Shown: positions 49,930-60,401 of the stretch, one piece after another
Position numbering within the stretch: position 1 is the stretch's first letter
Layout of the letters: the number at the start of each line of letters is the position of its first letter
NCBI GenBank assembly: GCA_028752905.1
Contig: JAQNBH010000017.1
Span: 31,984,283-32,048,282, forward strand
Direction of reading: 5' to 3'
From: Cladorhizidae sp. MBARI D1340-BT2
Taxonomy: Eukaryota; Porifera; Demospongiae; Poecilosclerida; Cladorhizidae
Length of the DNA: 64,000 nt
The notes under the pieces: generated by a model
Told to the model about the DNA's origin: nothing
The model's input: the letters and a program-made list of their open reading frames with translations, nothing else
Databases searched by the model: none
Position numbers and translations under genes: made by a program

Positions 49930-52257
49930 ATGAAACCGAGGTCCCCAGGACAATTTGGGTCATTCGTTATGGCTTCTGAGTTTATTTTAACGTACTTAAC
50001 GGCCGTTTTTATAACTTTGGCCTGCAGTCAAGCTGATCTTCCCGCCGTCACTACCTCCAAATACAACGTAGGAGACGTAAGGAACTGCCCTGTTAAATCG
50101 CCTCACAATGATAGCCAACCTCTCTACCAATTTGAGGTCCTACCTGGGAATGGCTTCGACAACCTCCGAAATATGGATATGGGGCAGGTACATGCTCTGA
50201 ATTTTTCCAACTGCCAGATATCCAAGGATGGCAAGTATCTCTTACCTGATAATGTCTTTCTCCTCCCAGTACACCAGAGTAAAGTGAATGCGTATGCAGA
50301 GTACTTTGAACATTGGGATGACTACACCTCCATGACATCATCCTCAATCAATTTGAATGCTGGTTATTATTCCGTAGTGAGTGGAAAATTATCGACTGAA
50401 TACTCCACCACAAAGTCTCACATGCACAATGACAAAGCCATATCAACTCGCGTTCAAATCAGGAGCAAGCGCTGTGTCGCCAAACTACAGCCTGGATCTC
50501 AGCTGCATCCCTCCTTTAAGTCTCATATCTATGACATTGCAGCTAGCATTCAGAACAACAACACTGAATATGCACACTACCTCTCGGAGCTGCTCATCAG
50601 GGAATATGGCACACATTTTATATCATCCATGGATGCTGGTGCTATACTTTCCCAAACTGATTTCATTCGAGAAAGTGATGATGCCAATAAGAACCAGTAC
50701 TCTTCATATCTCAAGGCATCTGCAAGTGCAAACTTCTATGGGAAGCTGAACGAAGCATCTTTTCAATATGGTAAATCTCTCAACGATACATCAGAGTTTA
50801 TCAACAAGCGCACTTACTCTCAAGTGGTTACCATGGGAGGCCCACCATTTAAACCTAACATGACACTGGAAGAGTGGGCAAATGGTGTGCCTAATGCTCT
50901 TGTGGCAATTGATAGATTGGGTGACCCTCTCCACTTTGTCATCAATCCCACTACTTTACCAAGACTGCCAGAGACCACTGTTCGAATGGTAGCCAATTAT
51001 GTCCAGAGAGCTATCAACAGGTACTACAAGGCGAATACTCATGTTGGTTGCACTGATCCTAATGCAGATAATTTCAACTTTCAGGCCAACTTGGATAATG
51101 GACATTGCTCAGCTCCGAATACTAACTTTTCCTTTGGAGGTATATTCCAGAAGTGCACTCCCGACCGCTGGCACAAGACACAGAATCTGTGCACTGGTGG
51201 ACCAGCTCCTGCCCTACAGACCAACTCAATCACTGGGAAGTTGAGTTGCCCACCCAGTTATACTCCTGTACTTCTTCATTCGGGTCCAGTTACTCACATC
51301 ACACATAAACGTGCATGCAACTTTGTTTGCAATCACTGTACCTGGTGGAATTTTTGGAATCTCTGCTGCCAGTGTGAGAGCATCCTTGCTCCTTTCCTTA
51401 GCATTGCTCATTATCAGGCTTATTGGTGTGCTGCACTTCCTGGTGTATCTATCCCACAGAACAAAGGCTACCTGTTTGGAGGGTTTTACACGTCCAAGAT
51501 GACTAATCCTGTCACTGGTGTTATGGCATGTCCACGTTTCTTCTACCCTGTTCAAATGGGAGAGGACATTAAGGTTTGCATCAGCACTGACTATGAGCAT
51601 GGGTTTATTTATGCTGTTGAATTTGGTGGACTAGAGAGCTGCTCAATGGGCAATCCCCTGGCAGACTCTAAGCCGAATGATACCAATGTGGCCAACTGGC
51701 CTCATGATTGTCCTCATGGCTATACACAGCACCTTGTCGCAATACAGGATGGTTGTGAGATCAACTTTTGTGTTCGTGCAGGTTCACTCAAGACTAGCAA
51801 GCTTATTACTCCAATACTCCCCCCTTTTCGTAAGCATCCCAAGTATAAGGTCAATGTAACTGATGCTCTGACAGTGTTTGGTGTATATGGGAACATTTGG
51901 GTGAAGAATAGTGAAGGTGGTTGGGATGAAATAGAATCTGGATCGGAGGATGGCCAATCGTTGCTGAGCAGTTACAATGCAGAGTTTTCTTCTAATTCCC
52001 CCCAAACTAACAATGTTCGTGGTGGACTTAGCACTGGTGCCGTAGCCGCCTTGTCTATCGTAGTTACATTGGTCCTGGGTATAGTTGTGGTGGTGGTGAT
52101 CTTCACTAGTCGGTTTGCATATAAACGTCGCAAAAACAAGGCAATGAAACATGGGAATTACAAGAGCATCAACGATGAGCAACTTCCTCCTATCGCTAGC
52201 CTGGTTACCACAGAGCTAACAAAGTCCAGTGATGAGAATGAAGCGGTTCCTGTCTGA
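49930..52257 (+). CDS. MPEG1: MPEG1 / perforin-2 type MACPF protein
   Basis: A single uninterrupted frame of 775 codons. Translation more likely starts at Met15 (49972), because residues 15-36 (MASEFILTYLTAVFITLACS) form a clean signal peptide. The MACPF region spans about 130-365, with the signature EYGTHFISSMDAGA at 225-238. A Cys-rich P2-like lumenal region follows (about 405-620; C-rich cluster NFVCNHCTWWNFWNLCCQCE). One membrane helix lies at about 703-726 (AALSIVVTLVLGIVVVVVIF). The cytoplasmic tail (727-775) starts with a basic patch YKRRKNKAMK, reminiscent of the lysine-rich tail of vertebrate perforin-2. Family knowledge: a type I vesicular membrane protein that forms pores in engulfed microbes after proteolytic release. 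Length is close to vertebrate MPEG1 (about 700). No lesions seen. Confidence 0.95.
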   Translation: MKPRSPGQFGSFVMASEFILTYLTAVFITLACSQADLPAVTTSKYNVGDVRNCPVKSPHNDSQPLYQFEVLPGNGFDNLRNMDMGQVHALNFSNCQISKDGKYLLPDNVFLLPVHQSKVNAYAEYFEHWDDYTSMTSSSINLNAGYYSVVSGKLSTEYSTTKSHMHNDKAISTRVQIRSKRCVAKLQPGSQLHPSFKSHIYDIAASIQNNNTEYAHYLSELLIREYGTHFISSMDAGAILSQTDFIRESDDANKNQYSSYLKASASANFYGKLNEASFQYGKSLNDTSEFINKRTYSQVVTMGGPPFKPNMTLEEWANGVPNALVAIDRLGDPLHFVINPTTLPRLPETTVRMVANYVQRAINRYYKANTHVGCTDPNADNFNFQANLDNGHCSAPNTNFSFGGIFQKCTPDRWHKTQNLCTGGPAPALQTNSITGKLSCPPSYTPVLLHSGPVTHITHKRACNFVCNHCTWWNFWNLCCQCESILAPFLSIAHYQAYWCAALPGVSIPQNKGYLFGGFYTSKMTNPVTGVMACPRFFYPVQMGEDIKVCISTDYEHGFIYAVEFGGLESCSMGNPLADSKPNDTNVANWPHDCPHGYTQHLVAIQDGCEINFCVRAGSLKTSKLITPILPPFRKHPKYKVNVTDALTVFGVYGNIWVKNSEGGWDEIESGSEDGQSLLSSYNAEFSSNSPQTNNVRGGLSTGAVAALSIVVTLVLGIVVVVVIFTSRFAYKRRKNKAMKHGNYKSINDEQLPPIASLVTTELTKSSDENEAVPV

Positions 52258-53235
52258 AGACTGTACATAGTGGCTATAACAGTGTACTACAAATGCATAT
52301 ACAATGCACCCATGTTATCCCTTAACTGAAATATTATGTGATTTCACCAATAGTGCTTGTGGTATATATATTATGATGAAGAAATAGTGAGGTAGGTGGG
52401 TTAACATGGTTGTGGGTTGTTCTTTTTTTCCTGGTACCTAATTTAAATCAATTAAAATTCACCATTTTGTTGGATTATGCAGGTATGTCCTGCAATATCT
52501 GATAGCTCTGTGATTTTTTTTAGTTGCACAATATTTCAATATGGTGATAAAAATGCAGTAAATCAGTAAGACATTACAGACACATCAAAACACTAAACCA
52601 AGTTTATGTTTCCTGAGTCCTTCGAGAAAATTGGCGTGAAGAAGAGAGTGTATTGGGATAAATGGAATCTTGTCATGTGTTGAATGAAAGCTTGCTGAAT
52701 AGAATCAGTGTTGAGTATTGTAATCCCCCCCCCCCCCCCCCTCCCCAACCCCACTGACGATGTGAGTGCTGTTGGGATAAATGCTGATGGCTTAGTGTTA
52801 TCTTGTCTCTGGGCATTACGGTGCATTGCTTGGGGTCGAGTCTTGGTGGTCGTCTTTGTTGGTGTGTGTACCAAATTTACATGACCAAGGCAAATCGTGG
52901 GAGATACATGAGCACATGGATGACCATTAGTAACTGAGAAACCCAAGGTGGTGATGAGAGTGCGATAGTCCTCTGAAGAAATAATGTGTGTAAGCTATAT
53001 TCTTGATAAGTTATGAATTCAAACAATCGTCAACTGATATAATGCTGCTTGTTTAATCCCGATATGGAAATTACTACATGAATCCAGTCTTCCTTTTGTG
53101 CCCACATTTGTACATTCTACACACAATTGGAGTTGATGTCACAGCTCCATAGCTACTCGTGTACTCCACAAAAAGTATGAGTAGCCTTAAATGTACATTG
53201 TGGATGTATGCCTTTGTCAAGAGTTCCCATTTATA
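52258..53235 (+). repeat. MPEG1 3' flank, copy 2 of the duplication
   Basis: Aligns in order with 12748-14135 (see that entry) and starts directly at the MPEG1 stop codon, so it probably includes the 3' UTR. A C run of about 18 at 52725-52742 stands where the other copy has six C. Confidence 0.85.
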
Positions 53236-53413
53236 GCTATACCTTAAAATATATATTTTTTAAATCAAAAAGTGAGTTACTATTTTATCTGCATTACAAG
53301 ATGGCTAACAACAAAATACCATAAAATTAAGCTGCTGACAGCTTCTTCAAAAACAGCCTTATGGCTATTATTGTTTGAAGTGGATGTGTTATAAACGATG
53401 ACTTAACATTCGT

Positions 53414-54063
53414 ACCTACCTACCTACCTACCTACCCACCTACCTACCTACCTACCCACCCACCCATCCACCCACCTACCTACCCACCCACCTACCCACC
53501 CACCTACCCACCACCCACCTACCCACCCACCTACCTACCCACCTACCTACCCACCCACATACCTACCCACCTACCTACCTACCCACCTACCTACCTACCC
53601 ACCTACCTACCTACCCACCTACCTACCTACCCACCTACCTACCTACCCACCCACCCACCCACCTACTCAACTACCTACCCACCCACCTACCTACCCACCC
53701 ACCTACCTACCTACCCACCCACACACACACACACCCACCCACCCACCCACCCACCCACCCACCCACCCACCCACCCACCCACCCACCCACCCACCCACCT
53801 ACCTTACCTACCCACCTACCTACCTACCCACCCACCCACCCACTCACCTACCTACCTACCCACCCACCCACCCACCCACCTACCTACCTACCTACCTACC
53901 TACCTACCTACCTACCTACCTACCTACCTACCTACCTACCTACCTACCTACCTACCTACCTACCTACCTACCCACCTACCTACCTACCCACCCACACACC
54001 CACACACCCACCCACCCACACACCCACACACCCACCCACCCACCCACCCACCCACCCACCCAC
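53414..54063 (+). repeat. Tetranucleotide array (CCTA/CCCA), about 650 bp
   Basis: The array mixes blocks of (CCTA)n, (CCCA)n and short (CA)n, for example (CCCA)n around 53735-53797 and uninterrupted (CCTA)n at about 53878-53970. The minus strand is (TAGG/TGGG)n, which can form G-quadruplexes. It is not the TTAGGG telomere repeat. The duplicated MPEG1 flank at 14135 has no such array. Confidence 0.95.
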
Positions 54064-54960
54064 ATTTTAATGACCAACATTTCTTCTGTTGTTAGCAGTG
54101 GATCCACTCAGCCTCATGATGGTCATTATCACATTGTTTACCTTTAAGTCTCTTTACTGCATGTTCTTGTTGTTTTCTTTTCAGCATTAAGTGTCTGCCC
54201 TATAAACTTGACCAAGTTCATCTATATTGAAATTACATCAGCCATCCATTTTTATAATCTAACATCATAGGAGTAATCTTGCTGTCTAACCTTATCCCAT
54301 TACGGTATACAGCTTAACAGACTCTCTGCTGCTATAATTAGCCTATTTGGGAAAGTAGTTAGAGGAAGCTTAAATTCTGCATGAACTATAAAGAAAATAA
54401 GATGATGGAGATTATATGATAGAAAGAATACATCCAATATTTGTCAAAGCACAAGTTTATGTCAATAATATGGAACCTGTTGACTGCTTCTGGATTTTTT
54501 ATATATATCAAAATTCATATTCAGCTTTAAATATTTCTAACCAAATCTTGCTGATGTCTACATTTTCTTTGTACAAAACAGTTATAGCAATACAACTTTT
54601 AACAAGCTCCTCATAGTATAGCCAATATATCTTTTGATTATACTGTCGAGCCATCATCGTAATAAAATATTCTAGCCAATTTTAAATATTTATCTTCCCA
54701 CCAGCTTCATCTACATATCAAAATTACAGTTTATTTATGCATTTAATCAACTCACAATGTTAGCTGAAGTTTTATATGGTACTGGCATTGCTCATCCACC
54801 ATAAATTATTGTAAAACACAATTATGAGATGACATACATGTTGGCACCATATACTTATGGACAGGCTGAGGAAATAGTTGAAAAAGTGGATATAATATGT
54901 GGATTTTGCTTTTGATGAATATCTCTGTATACGTACATTAAAAAAAATAATTGAAATATA
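54064..54960. other. No supported gene
   Basis: AT-rich DNA. If the minus-strand exon at 54980-55249 is real, its downstream intron and further exons might lie here, but no candidate is convincing. Confidence 0.4.
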
Positions 54961-54979
54961 TTTCTGATCAATACCTGCA

Positions 54980-55249
54980 TTTCTTCATGGATTGAGCACA
55001 TAATCCAATGATGCATGCAATGCTGATGATGATCAAACAGAAGAGTTCAGCAATGGACATCACAATATAGAAATAATCTTGAATTTTGATTCCTATGTTG
55101 TTTGCAGTGCTATTTTCAGAGGTGTAAGGTTCACTTCTTGTGGTCGAAGTTGTTGTGAAGAAACTAGTATTGATCCTGACTGAAACATTTTTATTGTGAG
55201 ATTTTAAACAGATATTTGTTTCAGTACATTGTCCTAAACACTTTGGCAA
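54980..55249 (-). CDS. Candidate exon with membrane helix, unknown
   Basis: Minus-strand frame of about 90 codons. The first half has Cys and several N-glycosylation sequons (NVS, NTS, NST) in a Ser/Thr-rich context. It is followed by the hydrophobic helix VMSIAELFCLIIISIACIIG, then LCAQSMKKC and a donor (CAG|GTATTG on the minus strand). This fits the juxtamembrane exon of a type I membrane protein. No homologue is recognised and no other exon could be placed, so it could be a chance open frame. Confidence 0.3.
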
Positions 55250-55319
55250 AACATATGCAAGTTAAAGCATTTGAATAAGAGTTTGAAAGGGCCATTCTAA
55301 TTAATTCCAGAATCAATAA

Positions 55320-56270
55320 GGTTATCCATGCTTATTCGGACAATTAAGAAGACCAGCATTTTAAAGCAGGCGATGTCAGTGGAAGTTAAGTTTTAAGTTT
55401 TTGTAACATTAGTGTTGATTTTTTGGTATTTGTCATTGTCAGCTTAGATAATGGAAGATTGCGAGTAACTGGTTAGTTTGTTATTTCTAACTTCTTCAAG
55501 TTAGATTGTTCTTCAATAGAGTAAAATAGGGAAAAAGTCACATGAGATGGACCTGTGGCAATTGAACAAGATTTCAATCTCAACCCAGTCAGTAACACCA
55601 GTGGGTGAGCTGCCTCACCAGGAGAGAACAGTGTTTCTCAGAGTGTGCAGTACTATTGAAATGTCATTTGAGGAGCTTATAAATGCTGTGGGAGATGGGG
55701 TTAGACAAGATATGCATGTTTGTGCTATGATAACAATAGAATCAGCAGCTCTGTCAAGTTGACATCATTCCCTGGTAGGCTGAATCATACGTACATTTTC
55801 AGATATATATGTGTGTACATAGACTTGTTTGATGCTACTTGTTGTTTGGGTGGATTTACAATACATTAAGGAAATTATCCGCAGTCAAATGTGATCAAGT
55901 TCATTGATAGTGATGGAATTCTTAATAATTGTAATCGTGTTTTGTTAAAATTAAAAAAATTGCTCAAACATTTTGTTCTTGTGTAGATATTCATGTTTTT
56001 AGAAGGGTATATTGGTGACAATGCTTAGTGCTTGTGTTTTTATGGCGTTTACATTGGAAGACTTCAGCACATGTGACATGAAATGTCTTGTTGAGTTTAA
56101 ACAATGCACCACAACCAAAAGGCCTGTTTTTGAACAAGCATATCCACTCAAACTAAGAAAGTTGGACCACATGCTCATGCTGGGCAATGTCTGATTTTCA
56201 TCGAAAACTTGATCTTGTCCTACAGATGACCCCCCCCCCTATAGTCTCCACAAACATGTGGAGACTATCA
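55320..56270. other. Probable decayed gypsy 5' region, nothing clear
   Basis: A frame at 55547-55762 (ATFEELINAVGDGVRQDMHV-like wording) may be decayed gag, but no knuckle or capsid motif is visible. The rest is unassigned. Confidence 0.25.
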
Positions 56271-57159
56271 TGCTCTGAATGAGGCCACAACTTCAGATCG
56301 CAATTCAGTGTTTTTCAAAATTGATCTAGTTCATCCATATCTCCAGATCCCAATGCATGAGAGTGACATTAAAAATTCAAGTCATTACCCCATTGGCTTG
56401 TTTGAGTATATATGCTCTCCATATGGTCTCGGTAACACAGCCCAGACCTAATGTTTTATGGGTAATGACTGCTGAGGTCCCTATTCCATGTATGTCTATT
56501 TCAATGAACTTCTCATTGCTAGTCCATCCCAAGAAGAACATAAATCGCAACTGCAAATTATCTGGTCCAACTGGCCAAGCATGAACTAATTATCAAGCTG
56601 GACAAGTATGAGTTTGGATGAGACAACCTTCAGTTCTGCTACCATCAAATCAATGCTCTGAGTATTTGACAATTGCCTGACCATATTCAAGTCATCACAG
56701 ATTATCCTGCAATTTTCTTCTTTTTGGGGGCCACATCAACTAATATAATTATTCAGTATGGTCCTAACTGTGCAAAAATTCTTTACCCTATGCATGAAAT
56801 GCTTAAGGGGAATTCAGTCATTCACTTGGACTGAGCAGCAGTGCATGGCAGCTTTCAAAGAATGCAAACAAGTCTTTGCAACCACCACTTCAGGACAGTC
56901 CCACCCTAAACTCTGTGACAAGTCAATGGGGCCTCCTTGTCCAACTGTACCGATGCTTTTTCACAACTTAATTTTTTACTCGCTCACTTAGTTTTCATAT
57001 CCAGGCATTAAGGCCACAGAGAAGTGGTCTTCTAGAATTGATAGTCAAGAAAAATGTGGTTGGCCTCAGTTGGATTTTTTCAAGACATGATGGGCAGAGT
57101 GACATAGTGCTTACCAGTATTTCGACCAAGCTTTTTTTCCATCATTGAGGCACTCGAGA

Positions 57160-58085
57160 TGATTGGTTTTAAACATCACCTGGCCAAGTGCGGTGACACA
57201 TATACTGACTGGGCTCCAGCAGGTCACAATGATGCACAGCAAATTCTGGCCACTCTTCCATCATTTGAGTTTGTTGTTGCTTTCATGACCATGTAACAGT
57301 ACCTGTTGCATCTTGTTGGCATCACAGTCAAGCTCCAGAGAAAAGCCCTTGACATCATCGAGGCTCACGCGATGATTGCTGAAATTGCCATGATATCAAT
57401 ATGAGCGGAAAAATGCCGATTCCAGCTTTTCTCGAAAATCTGACCAGAGGGTCGCACTGGCAAAGCAGGTTGGAACACACAGGTGGAGATGCCATGTATT
57501 ATCTCAAGGCAACAGCACCACTGCAATGCTGAAGCTAGCTCTCCTTCTGAGTATTTCAGGTAAAATGTTGCAATTCCCTTCCTTGACCATCTCATCACGT
57601 CTATCGGTCAGCAGATTTCTCTATTGACCATTATTGCCATTTCTCTGCTTGGTCTTGTCCCAAGTATCCTTTGTTCAAAACCTTGAGAAAGTCGTGAGCA
57701 AGTAAAAGATGATCTGCCTTCTCCTGAGTTGTTCCAAATGGAGCTCAAATGGTGGAAGAATTGGTACTTGCTGGTATCAACAGATCTGAGACCCGCATCC
57801 CAGCAGAGGCCATCAAGCATTGTAACCCTGTCATCTTTCTAAATATCAGTGTTCTTTTACACATTGCCTGTACAGTCCCTGTCACAGCTTGCAAATGTGA
57901 AAGAAGTGGTAGTGTGTATTGTGAAGACTCCAACTACATGCAATCATCCATGGGGGAAAGCCTCCTGTCCATCCTAGCCCTCCTCCACATCCACTATGAT
58001 ACATTGGTGGACCTTGACAGGATAGTGGATTATTTTGCTCAAATTCAACCTTGTAAGCTTCAATTTTATTCCCTTGTCCACTGAA
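57160..58085 (+). pseudogene. hAT-type (P52rIPK/ZMYM-like) transposase C-terminus
   Basis: Readable pieces are AGHNDAQQILATLPSFEFVV, VKLQRKALDIIEAHAMI and a near-intact dimerisation block at 57815-58080 (NISVLLHIACTVPVTACKCE, RSGSV, YMQSSMGESLLSILALLHIH, YDTLVDLDRIVDYFA). The pattern 'lPVt.c.cERs.S.l....ymrssm...rL..LaLlhih' is that of hAT-derived 52-kDa-repressor-like proteins. Frameshifts separate the pieces. It lies between the RT and integrase parts of the old gypsy, so it probably inserted there. Confidence 0.65.
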
Positions 58086-58859
58086 TATGCTTTTTTGAGG
58101 AATATTTTACCTTGGTATTAACAACAATCTGTTGTAAAATATATGTAGTAATAGGTAATTTAAAATATGTGCATTGAGACTTTATAGGATAACTTAAAAA
58201 TTGTTTTCATTCTGAGAAAATTATTAGAAAATATTCTCTAAAATCATATAATTGTTTAATTATCTACCCATCGGACACCATGGACAAGGGTGCTCAGGCT
58301 AACCTCTAGTGCAGTCAAACAAATTTCCTATTCATCCCTGGGAAATGGTCCATTTGAAGGAAAAAGAACCCCCCAGCAACGAACCAGGCTATGGCCTTGC
58401 AATGGCAGACATGACAGCTGAATCATGTGCTCATGCTCTTCTAAGTCATTGGATTTCCTTTTTTGAAGTTCCAGCCACCATCACATCCAATCATGTACAT
58501 TGAATCGCTGGGATACTATTCACTTTCTGCATGATATTGCTATGACTTATGCCACAGCTTACCACCTACAACCTAATAGGCTAGTAGAGAAGATTAATCG
58601 ATAACTCAAGACTTCTTTTAGAGCTTGACTAACCTCCTCTGCTTGTGTTGACACAAAGTACCAGTGGCTCTGAAGATATCTTTGCCCAGTCAGTGGCTGA
58701 ATTGGTGCATGAACTAACCTGAATCTACCAGTATTTTTTCCGTCTTCTCCAACAGACATTGACCTGGCCCCTTTTTCTGGGAAGCTCAAATCTCAAAAGG
58801 CCCAAGTACAAATGATCATGACCTGTGCTCAGGATATGTCCCATATGTATGCACCAGAC

Positions 58860-59065
58860 TAGTGAAGTATATACAAACATCTATGCGTATTAACATTATT
58901 ATGTACGACCCCTTACCCGTTTTCGATCCCTTACCCGTTTTTCGTACCCTTACCTAACGCATGCGCACACACACATCTGTCACTTGTCCATGCATTGCTA
59001 TTCATTGAAAGCTACTTTATATCCTTGCTGATCCAATGATCAAATGTGTAACGCACTATCCTCTA
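58860..59065 (+). repeat. Left LTR of the GC-rich gypsy element
   Basis: 206 bp. Contains GTCACTTGTCCATGCA at 58979-58994, which is exactly complementary to the 16 bases immediately after the LTR. Confidence 0.9.
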
Positions 59066-59081
59066 TGCATGGACAAGTGAC
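59066..59081 (+). promoter_or_regulatory. Putative self-priming primer binding site
   Basis: TGCATGGACAAGTGAC follows the LTR with no gap, as a primer binding site should. It lacks the TGG start of tRNA-primed sites and is the exact reverse complement of 58979-58994 inside the LTR. In Tf1/sushi-type gypsy elements the 5' end of the transcript folds back and primes reverse transcription in this way. That this element does the same is inference. Confidence 0.6.
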
Positions 59082-59149
59082 CGAATAGCATCTGGTAGTC
59101 TTCCTGCGATCACCTACAAAGAGTCTGCACACCGATCGGAGACTCCTGG

Positions 59150-60001
59150 GTGATACTCCATTTGATGCCCACCCACCTCATGGCCATCCACTGCCCATTC
59201 CCAGGATGCGAATATACCATCGCCGAAGGCACTGACCCTGGCATTGCCCCGGTACTCCTGTCAATCCACGCCCTGATCCACCGAAACAACAGAGCCAAAC
59301 CCGCCCCGGTGAAAAGACCGGAAGTCTCCTCTGGTGGGACGACAGAGGCCTGGATATACTTCCTCCAACGCTGGAGGTCGTATGTTCAGGCCGTCCAACT
59401 GTCTGGCGCGGACATACCAGTGCAATTGCTGGAGTGTTGCGACACGAAACTCAGGCGTGACATCACGAGAAATTCGATCGGTCCTCTACCCATCGAAGGG
59501 TCGACGGAGGAAGCACTCCTCGCTGCCATCAAGTCCCTAGCTGTCAGATCAGAGAACCTGAAGGTGGCCAGGGTAGCCCTCTCCCGAATGACCCAGGAGC
59601 CCATCCGCGCCTTCGCAGCACGCCTCAGAGGACAGGCCGAAGTCTGCCGGTTCCTTAAGAAGTGCCCAAACTGTGACGGCATGACAAACCAGGGGGAGGA
59701 GCGAGTGGCCGACCAGCTCTGCATAGGCCTGGCGGATGCGGAGATCCAAGAGGATCTCCTTAAGCATCCGGACCAGGACCTCTCGGTGGAGGACACCATC
59801 AAATTCATCGAGGTGCCGGCTGCAGGAAAGCGTTCGGCCCTGTCCATCTCAACCCCGACCTCCTCCAGCGCCATCTCCCACTACGAAGACGAGGACACAT
59901 CAGCCGTTGCCAGCTCATACAAGAAGCTGCAACGCCAAAACCCTCAACCGCCTAGAAGCACCCCCCCACCGACATCCACAACACCCGCCTCCGGAATCTG
60001 A
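59150..60001 (+). CDS. gypsy gag, intact frame
   Basis: 283 codons; the start could also be Met6 or Met11 (MAIHCPFPGCEYTIAEG). A C2H2-like N-terminal motif CPFPGC...H...H is present. The capsid-like region reads AWIYFLQRWRSYVQAVQLSG, VQLLECCDTKLRRDI, EPIRAFAARLRGQAEVCRFL and CPNC. The C-terminus becomes Pro/Ser/Thr-rich and stops at TGA right at the deletion junction. The open frame contrasts with the neighbouring decayed elements. Confidence 0.8.
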   Translation: MILHLMPTHLMAIHCPFPGCEYTIAEGTDPGIAPVLLSIHALIHRNNRAKPAPVKRPEVSSGGTTEAWIYFLQRWRSYVQAVQLSGADIPVQLLECCDTKLRRDITRNSIGPLPIEGSTEEALLAAIKSLAVRSENLKVARVALSRMTQEPIRAFAARLRGQAEVCRFLKKCPNCDGMTNQGEERVADQLCIGLADAEIQEDLLKHPDQDLSVEDTIKFIEVPAAGKRSALSISTPTSSSAISHYEDEDTSAVASSYKKLQRQNPQPPRSTPPPTSTTPASGI

Positions 60002-60112
60002 AGGAGAAGACACTCCAATTCAGATTCCGGATGGTATACATCCCCGGAGTCCGCAATCACACCAGCAACGCCCTATCCCGCCACCCATCCGGCGATCGTT
60101 CACCCGCCTGAC
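59985..60112 (+). pseudogene. RNase H stub at the deletion junction
   Basis: In another frame overlapping the gag end, LKEKTLQFRFRMVYIPGVRN and ALSRHPSGD form the last piece of a gypsy RNase H domain. Gag therefore runs straight into the RNase H end, placing the junction of the large deletion near 59985-60000. Confidence 0.75.
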
Positions 60113-60401
60113 TCCACCTGCAGGACGACACTCACACAACCATCAACACGTGCATTCCAACAAACAGGATCGCCTGCATTGCCAATGACTCCGAACGACT
60201 GGCCACAGCACTAACTGCGGCCATCCGCGACGCCCCGATCACCTGGGAGGACATCCAGGTCGCCACAGCGGCCGACACCAGCCTCCAGCAACTCTCAGAC
60301 TTGATCGAGGGGGGACCACCAGAGGCCAGACACCACATGCCAGCAGCCATCCGAGAATACCACCCCTACCTCGACTCCCTCTCCACCGTGGACGGCGTCA
60401 T

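Noticed and set aside
49930..49971. First ATG of the MPEG1 frame as the true start
   Set aside because: The 14 residues before Met15 are polar and would precede the signal peptide; the second Met gives a standard signal sequence. The longer frame is kept in coordinates only.
53414..54063. Telomere or subtelomere repeat
   Set aside because: Units are CCTA and CCCA, not the animal CCCTAA, and genes and transposons continue on both sides.
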